DNA from: Taxillus chinensis
Lineage: Eukaryota; Streptophyta; Magnoliopsida; Santalales; Loranthaceae
NCBI GenBank assembly: GCA_023512835.1
Contig: CM042092.1
Coordinates: forward strand, 3,926,793-3,990,792
Direction of reading: 5' to 3'
Length of the DNA stretch: 64,000 bases
The notes under the pieces were generated by a model. It was not told the origin of the DNA. It was given only the letters and a program-made list of their open reading frames with translations, and searched no databases. This document shows, in pieces, positions 58,650 to 64,000 of the stretch; the stretch's first letter is position 1, and each line of letters opens with the position of its first letter. The position numbers and the translations under genes are program-made.

Positions 58650-59450
58650 GACAATGGTAATAAAATGTTTGGGGTTGTGAGTTTGATAGCAATTCCGCAA
58701 GCGCATGGATCGTTACAAGTAATAAAGTGGACCTAAGTCTAGATATCGTACCCACATGGAAGGTGGTTAAGTGAAAAGTATATTTTATAATCCCATAATT
58801 CAAGTTGAAGATTGGTTTTGTAATAATTAGAAGTTTTAAAATTGTATTTGAAATTAACAAAGCAATGTAAATGATCTTATGGGAGAAGTAGGGATTTGGA
58901 TTTTAATTGATGTAGTTTAATCATTCCAAATTCTTAAAGCATGTTAATTCATAATTTTCCCTTTTGTCTAAAACCCAACACCTTTGCATGAACTAGCCTC
59001 TTTCGAGTGATCTAGCAGTGTGTAAACCCTATCTTGGGGGACGGGCAACCCATTAAGTGCTTAAGTTGTTTGAGTGTAGATTGACATCACACCAATCTTA
59101 ACTAGGTTACAAGTAAGAATACTGGCTTTCGCAAATTATATTCTTTTCAAGTCAAATCTCTTAACTATCCAGTTATCAACGTCTTCTTTCGATCCATAAT
59201 TGAGTAACCTTAAACAAGAATTAAGATGGCCAAACCTAATTCTCACATGAAAACTCAAGAGATTTGATAAACAAAGAAGGAAATTCAAATTAACATACCA
59301 AAAGAAAGGAAATCACAAACTTACATCAATATACATCCTCCTCCCATGAAGGTTTAAGCTACCATAGTACCTAATAATACAAATATTCTTTCCATGGGAA
59401 AGCACAAAACACTTTTTATAATCTCCCCAAAAGAACCATCCCCAAATTAC
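58650..59450. mobile_element. Retrotransposon-derived non-coding sequence
   Basis: The phrase GCAAGCGCATGGATCG...AAGTAATAAAG...GATATCGTACCCACATGG (58698-58760) is a common non-coding signature in plant gypsy-related repeats. The following 700 bp have no ORF and no other recognisable feature. Confidence 0.4.
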
Positions 59451-59901
59451 GCCAATTTCCCCCTTTTAGATCCAATTCCCGCATGTCAAAACCGTTTAAC
59501 TGTCAATAACCGTTCCCTCCACTATTTTGAATTTGTTTCCCTCTCAAAATGATTGATGGAGAGTCGTCAAATCCTTTAGTGAAGAGTTACAAGTCGTACA
59601 GGTGGCATCTGAAGGAGTTACGTTGGTCTGCAGTACACGTCGTGTAGAAACTAAATGTGGTCATCTGAAATGCTCACATGACCAAGCGATTTCACATGAC
59701 CAAAAGTTCCCGAGAGCTTGGTCATGTCAATTTGGCTTTGTCAATTCTTCTCAGTCATTTCAAATTTTTAATTGACCATTTTGCATATTGTTCTTCACTC
59801 CTTCCTTCTTTCTTTGATCCTTGTACTCAGCTTGTTTTCCATTCAAAAATAACACAAACATTACAAAAGGATATACAATTGTTATGTTAGGGAGTTAATT
59901 C
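59451..59901. other. Intergenic DNA, no gene seen
   Basis: Short ORFs without domains; repeat-like but not assigned. Confidence 0.4.
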
Positions 59902-59936
59902 TGTTGGGTCTCTAACGTCCCATAGATCATACACAA

Positions 59937-59983
<47 letters not shown>

Positions 59984-60038
59984 TTAAACCCTCCCCCCCA
60001 CAAGGAATTTTGTTGGGTCTCTAACGTCCCATAGATCA
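59902..60038. repeat. Direct repeat with 44-bp C homopolymer between copies
   Basis: TGTTGGGTCTCTAACGTCCC plus ATAGATCA occurs at 59902-59929 and 60011-60038 (109 bp apart). C runs from 59939 to 59982, followed by another C-rich stretch. This may be a true duplication or an assembly problem at the homopolymer. Confidence 0.95.
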
Positions 60039-60330
60039 ATCCCACATCGGTTAGGCGAACATTGAGGTCGTGTCCTAATGAGGAGGCTCATGTGCACCTT
60101 GTCACAACGCGTTTTAACGGGTCGCGGCCCGTTGAAACCCAAATCCCGGGCCGCGGCCCATGGGTGAGCCCCAAACAAATGTGAGGCCGCGAGCCTCCAA
60201 CCGAGGCCCACAGGGGCGACGGTTGCCGAGGCCTGTGCCCTTGCACACCCCCGCGCGCGCGAGTGCCAAAGCGGACAATATTGTGATAGTGAGTGCCCTG
60301 GCCGAGGTCCAACAAATTCATTAATCAATC
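60039..60330. repeat. GC-rich repeat-like segment
   Basis: It opens with ATCAATCCCACATCGGTTAGG, a frequent start of plant dispersed repeats. It is much richer in G+C than its surroundings, with GGCCGCGGCCC and CGCGCGCG stretches. A 114-codon minus-strand ORF crosses it but has no domain. Confidence 0.4.
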
Positions 60331-61087
60331 AAATCCATCAAAATAATGATCAAAGCATGATTGTTTCTCTTATAATCTCTATTATTTGACATTGAATTAT
60401 GGTTGAAAAACCCCCTAACAGAGTTCCACATCCGCAACATTTAAAGGAGAGATAGTTCCCAAGAAGAAGATCATCAATGCAGCTCATCACCTGGAAAGCA
60501 ATGTTAAGTTCCAAGATGTTTACTCAAAGGATGTATATAAATATACAGTCGTGCATACTTGTAAATGTGTGCTTTTGAATTTGTATTCTGTGCTAGAGCG
60601 AGTATAATAAAATAGTCTCAGAGTGCTACTGTAAACAAAAGAGAAATACTTCTTCAGAAGATAAAAGCTAATACAAACAGACTCATCTGCTTTCCATTTT
60701 ATTGTAATTATCATTTAATAATAAAACAAAATGCTTCCACTATATCTTATTGTCTTCTGCATCGATTCTATTTTTAAATTAGTATTAGTGTTGTGCCAAA
60801 TAGATGAGAAAGAATTTTTCAAAGAGTCCATTCACCCCCCCCCCCCCCCTCTAGGCTCTCAGGGACTAATAGGAAGGATGCTAGATGTAGAAATTTGTGT
60901 ACACGAAGCAATAGAGTGAACATGTGCAACATCATCAGAAAATAAACCATTCAACCCATCAACATAATCTACTCATCATCAAAATCATTCACATTACTGA
61001 AATCAAGGTTAAAATCAATATCACATGGTAATTCAGTGTGTAAGAAGAATAAGACACTATGCTTCCCAGAGGGATGCTTCATGGAGT
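60331..61087. other. Retrotransposon flank, no gene seen
   Basis: AT-rich, with a 15-bp C run at about 60835-60849. It probably belongs to the gypsy element whose protease lies at 61088. Confidence 0.35.
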
Positions 61088-61510
61088 CTAAAATACTAAA
61101 TCTAATAATTCATCACCAAACTCCATAGAAAATGTACCTTGATAAAGATCAATGATGGTCTTGACAATTTTGAGGAATAATCTTCCAAGAATGATAGGGC
61201 CATGAGAGTTCACCAAGTCCTCCTCCATGTTAAGAACATAGAAATCAGTGGGAAAGATGACATCTCTTACTCTAACTAGAACATCCTCAAGAATGCCTGC
61301 TAGACCAACTATGTATCTATTAACCAATTGAACCACCACTTGTGTTGGCTTAAGTTTCCCAATGTGAAGAAAAGAGTAGATAAAATATGACATGGCATTG
61401 ATAGAGGCGCTCAAGTCACACAAAGCATCAGAAAAATGAAGTGGCACCCCAATGGTACAAGGAATAGCGAAGGTGCTAGGGTATTCACACTTCAAAGGCA
61501 TGGGAGGAGA
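61088..61510 (-). pseudogene. Ty3/gypsy retroviral-type aspartic protease
   Basis: A 137-codon frame carries FAIPCTIG, the protease active-site region as LCDLSASINAM (usually DLGAS), VVQLVNRYIVGLAGILEDVLVRV, IFPTDFYVLNME and the flap/end segment GPIILGRLFLKIVKTIID. These mark a gypsy protease of the Athila/Tat kind. The frame is open but isolated from RT, and the G-to-S change in the active site makes activity doubtful. Confidence 0.88.
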
Positions 61511-62260
61511 AGATGTGATAAGTGTTGAGACTATCCTCCCAAGGTTAACTCTTTCGACTCCCTTTAGGCTTCCTTCTATTGGTACATAGCTCCTTCAATA
61601 GTGGAATGTTGATCTCTACCCTTTTAAATATATCCAGAACCTTCTGCTGAATTACCTCATCTGCCAGTTTCTTGGTTTAAACAACCTTATATGGGAATGG
61701 AAGAGGTCTAGAGGTGGTCTCCTTCTCATTCTTTAACTCTTTCTCCTTGATCTCTGGTTCATCAATGGTTGAGGCACCCCTTGGCTAGTGGTGCAAATCC
61801 TGGTAGAGTAGATGGGACCTGTGACTCTTCAATTTGCTTGTCACTCCTTAAAGTGATAAAATTGACATTCCCCTTAGGAATGGGAGTAGACTAAGAGGGA
61901 AATGTGTTTTGCTGTTGACTAGTGAACTCATACACAGCGGTGACCATCTGACTTATTTGCATCTTGAGTTCCTTCAAGTTATTCTATTGGTTAAACACAA
62001 TCTAGTGAAGTAGATTAAAGTGATCTAGTTTCACCTTTTGTTAAGGATGAGCTTGTTGTTAACTATTCGATGTTGGCTCCTAATACCTCTTTTGAAAATT
62101 CTGCTGATATGGAGGTCTTTGGGGTTACCCTGTCCCATAGTGAAGATTAGGATGATCTCTCCACCCTGGATTATATGTTTGTAAGAATGGGTCATATTTC
62201 TGTTGAGGGGGACTGTTGTTCCCACAGCCTTTATGAGTTGTTATTGTTGTCAACCGTTTG
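61511..62260 (-). pseudogene. Ty3/gypsy gag / linker remnant
   Basis: Frame-broken minus-strand segments upstream of the protease include a stretch of glutamine/tyrosine/proline-rich linker (PPYQQNFQKRY-like, about 62040-62200), typical of gag-protease junctions in plant gypsy elements. No zinc knuckle was identified with certainty. Confidence 0.55.
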
Positions 62261-62379
62261 TGTTTGCAGATAGACATCAGCATTCTGTACTTGGTTGGAT
62301 AACTTCGTAGAGTGAGCTCGTAAAGGGTGTTTACCTATGTACTATCATAATCTACTCATGGTAGAAGATCTGCAGAGTC

Positions 62380-62930
62380 AAAGCCCCATAAAGTCAAAGT
62401 TGGAGATCTGCAGAGTTGAAGATCTGTAGACTCAAAGATCCACAGAGTCGAGGACCCTCACGCTTAAAGAACCGGTGACTCGAAGCTCCGTAGGGTCGAA
62501 GACTTGTAGAGTCAAAGACCCAAAGTGTAGTCGGGTGAAGCGTAGTGGTCTCGTAAATTTGAAGACTTGCAGACTCAAAGATCCATCGGGTGAAGAGTGG
62601 CAGTGTCATAGTTTCGAAGCTCGAAGGGTCGAAGATTCAAAGACCCATAAATGTGAACAGATTAGGGTCGAAGATTTGGAGACCCGTTGATGTCAACTGA
62701 TGATTAACTAAGTCAGGTGGCCGCTGGCTCTAACTTGGAGACCCGGAGATTCAAAGACTCGAAGATTCAGAAGTCAGTTGGTCGCTGGCTCTAACCTGGG
62801 CTCGAAGACTCGAAGACTCGACCCAAAAATTAGAGTGTCGTTGGCTCTAAATTGGAGTTGATCTGATTCGAAGGTCCGAGGGTGCTGACTCGAAAGCTTG
62901 AAGATCATAGCGTGTGTACTATGCGAAGCA
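62380..62930. repeat. Degenerate short-repeat field (TCGAAGA / CAAAGAC)
   Basis: About 550 bp are made of variants of TCGAAGA, TCAAAGA and ACTCGAAG, with CTCGAAGACTCGAAGACTCG at about 62802-62821. Interspersed GCTGGCTCTAACTTGG/CCTGG phrases recur three times (about 62724, 62787, 62845). There is no coding potential. Confidence 0.8.
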
Positions 62931-63147
62931 TCTATGAGGCTACAAAGCAGTCATTTTCAAGGCTATGACTAATTGAAGGATCAAAACACAGTTAAGGGCG
63001 CCGTTTAATTAAGTTACTCAGACAACGTTTTTGAACTCAGTGAGTATCAGAATAAATGTGTGGACGTTATCCAAGGATAGCTTAATGTGTTTAAACATTG
63101 GAGATCTAAAGATGGAATGTCTAAACCTAGCATATCGTTATCACGCT

Positions 63148-64000
63148 TGATAACGCGCATTTATGTCGTTATCCTATGCCATATTTAGGGTGTTCAAGAG
63201 TATGTTTTGAGCCTATTTGCATGGTATTTTGCTTATATTTGCTCTAATCCCTAGAAAGACCTTCTTTGGTGTATAGTTGTACTTTTTGAGTGGTTTTGGC
63301 AGGTTTTGGAGCAACTTTTTCCCACACCTTGGCTAGATCACTCCATACACTCAAGAGAAAGCTATAGGAAGAAGATGAAAGCAAAATAAGAGCAAAATGA
63401 AGGTGCACGCGAAAAGGACTTTCTCACGTGCAAAGAGTTTAATGTATGGATGCTTTCTACAAGTCCTAATGAAGCTTTGGAGCAAATTGGGGATGATTTA
63501 GAGCTGCACGCGAAAAGGACCTTCTCACGTGCATTCTCGCGTGCAGGCAGTTTTAAGCTCCAAATGATGTGTTTTGTTGTTTTAAACATTTTCCTCTTAA
63601 GAACTGGGTCAAATTTGGTGTAGTTTGAGTTTTATTGAGCCTAGAACGTCGAATAGTGTCACTAACCAAAACGACATCGTTTTGGCTGCGACCACATTTA
63701 TAAGTAGGGCACACCTTTTGTAACTCTAATTTGGCCCACTAAATCCTATAAATAGGGGGCTTGGGAGGCATTGTAGATCATCTTGAGTTAGAGAATCTGA
63801 TCTGAGTTCTGAAAAAGAGCTATAGCCATTGCTAAAAGATCGGATTGTCCTTGGCAACACTGGAGTCGGAGAGGAGTGATTTTGGGCAGCAGATGCCGGA
63901 GTCTTTGGAGGCCAGAGTCCTGGTTCATCTTGAGTTCTTCCTTATTTGTCCTGGTATTGTAATCATGTTCTTTCTTGTAATTTCTATTGCTTTTGTTATG
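63148..64000 (+). mobile_element. Ty3/gypsy-like LTR (continues past right edge)
   Basis: TTGATAACGCGCATTTATG...TATTTAGGGTG...GAGCCTATTTGCATGG resembles the start of plant gypsy LTRs. A palindrome CCAAAACGACATCGTTTTGG (63666-63685) and a TATA box CTATAAATAGGGG (about 63747) mark the promoter in plus orientation. The LTR end is beyond the window. Its orientation differs from the minus-strand protease at 61088, so it is probably a separate insertion. Confidence 0.55.
63404..63545. repeat. Two copies of a 29-nt imperfect palindrome
   Basis: TGCACGCGAAAAGGAC...TCACGTGCA occurs at 63404-63432 and 63505-63533. Each half is an imperfect inverted repeat of the other. A further half-unit, TTCTCGCGTGCA, follows at 63534-63545. 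Confidence 0.9.

Noticed and set aside
59984..60328. 114-codon ORF beside the C homopolymer
   Set aside because: GC-rich repeat DNA with no recognisable motif; overlapping frames are also open.

Overview
This is a transposon-rich, AT-rich stretch of a flowering-plant nuclear genome, most likely a eudicot. The evidence is a plant-type intronless 5-oxoprolinase, a P-class pentatricopeptide-repeat (PPR) gene, a receptor-like-protein relic, and dense Ty1/copia, Ty3/gypsy, LINE and MITE debris. I see no prokaryotic or organellar features, no CRISPR array and no tRNA or rRNA gene. The species cannot be named from the sequence.

Only three protein genes look intact. (1) OXP1, 5-oxoprolinase, 21599-25408 (+), one uninterrupted exon. 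(2) A small RRM-protein gene resembling the EDM3/AIPP1 family, coding exons 36316-36762 and 36887-37048 (+). It appears to have a 5' non-coding exon near 32150-32355 and a 3.9-kb first intron containing a copia element. (3) A PPR gene, 49752-51518 (-), with 13 to 14 repeats. Broken genes include a NUP98 autopeptidase-domain pseudogene (45400-46180, +), an LRR receptor-like-protein relic (51820-53830, +) and an L1-type LINE (38030-40430, +).

Layout: 1-452 is a Ty3 3' end with an LTR that folds back through a 43-bp inverted repeat. 4367-8631 is a degraded copia element (-). 11.1-13 kb holds MITEs. 15.9-19.5 kb is a nested complex: a 'GATGGCAA'-ended element, a 'TGTCACGC' element inside it, and a 1.65-kb foldback. 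20.7-25.4 kb is a small hAT-like MITE and OXP1. 27.1-31.8 kb is a third copia relic (-) split by a 2.45-kb TG...CA element with a perfect TTTCA target duplication. 32.1-37.0 kb is the RRM gene. 38-46 kb holds the LINE, a recent 126-bp tandem duplication, an hAT-like relic, a TAA-flanked element and the NUP98 relic. 49.7-51.5 kb is the PPR gene. 51.8-57 kb holds the RLP relic and two TTA-flanked elements with GC-rich cores. 57-64 kb is gypsy material (LTRs, gag-protease), a 44-bp C homopolymer and a TCGAAGA-rich repeat field.

Two themes deserve attention. Several short elements with PIF/Harbinger-like TTA/TAA duplications share AT-rich ends but carry unrelated GC-rich cores, so they may be sequence-capturing elements. 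Two 'TGTCACGC' elements share a promoter - leader - splice donor - intron - acceptor architecture without a protein. No operon-like cooperation is expected; the three intact genes are independent nuclear loci.
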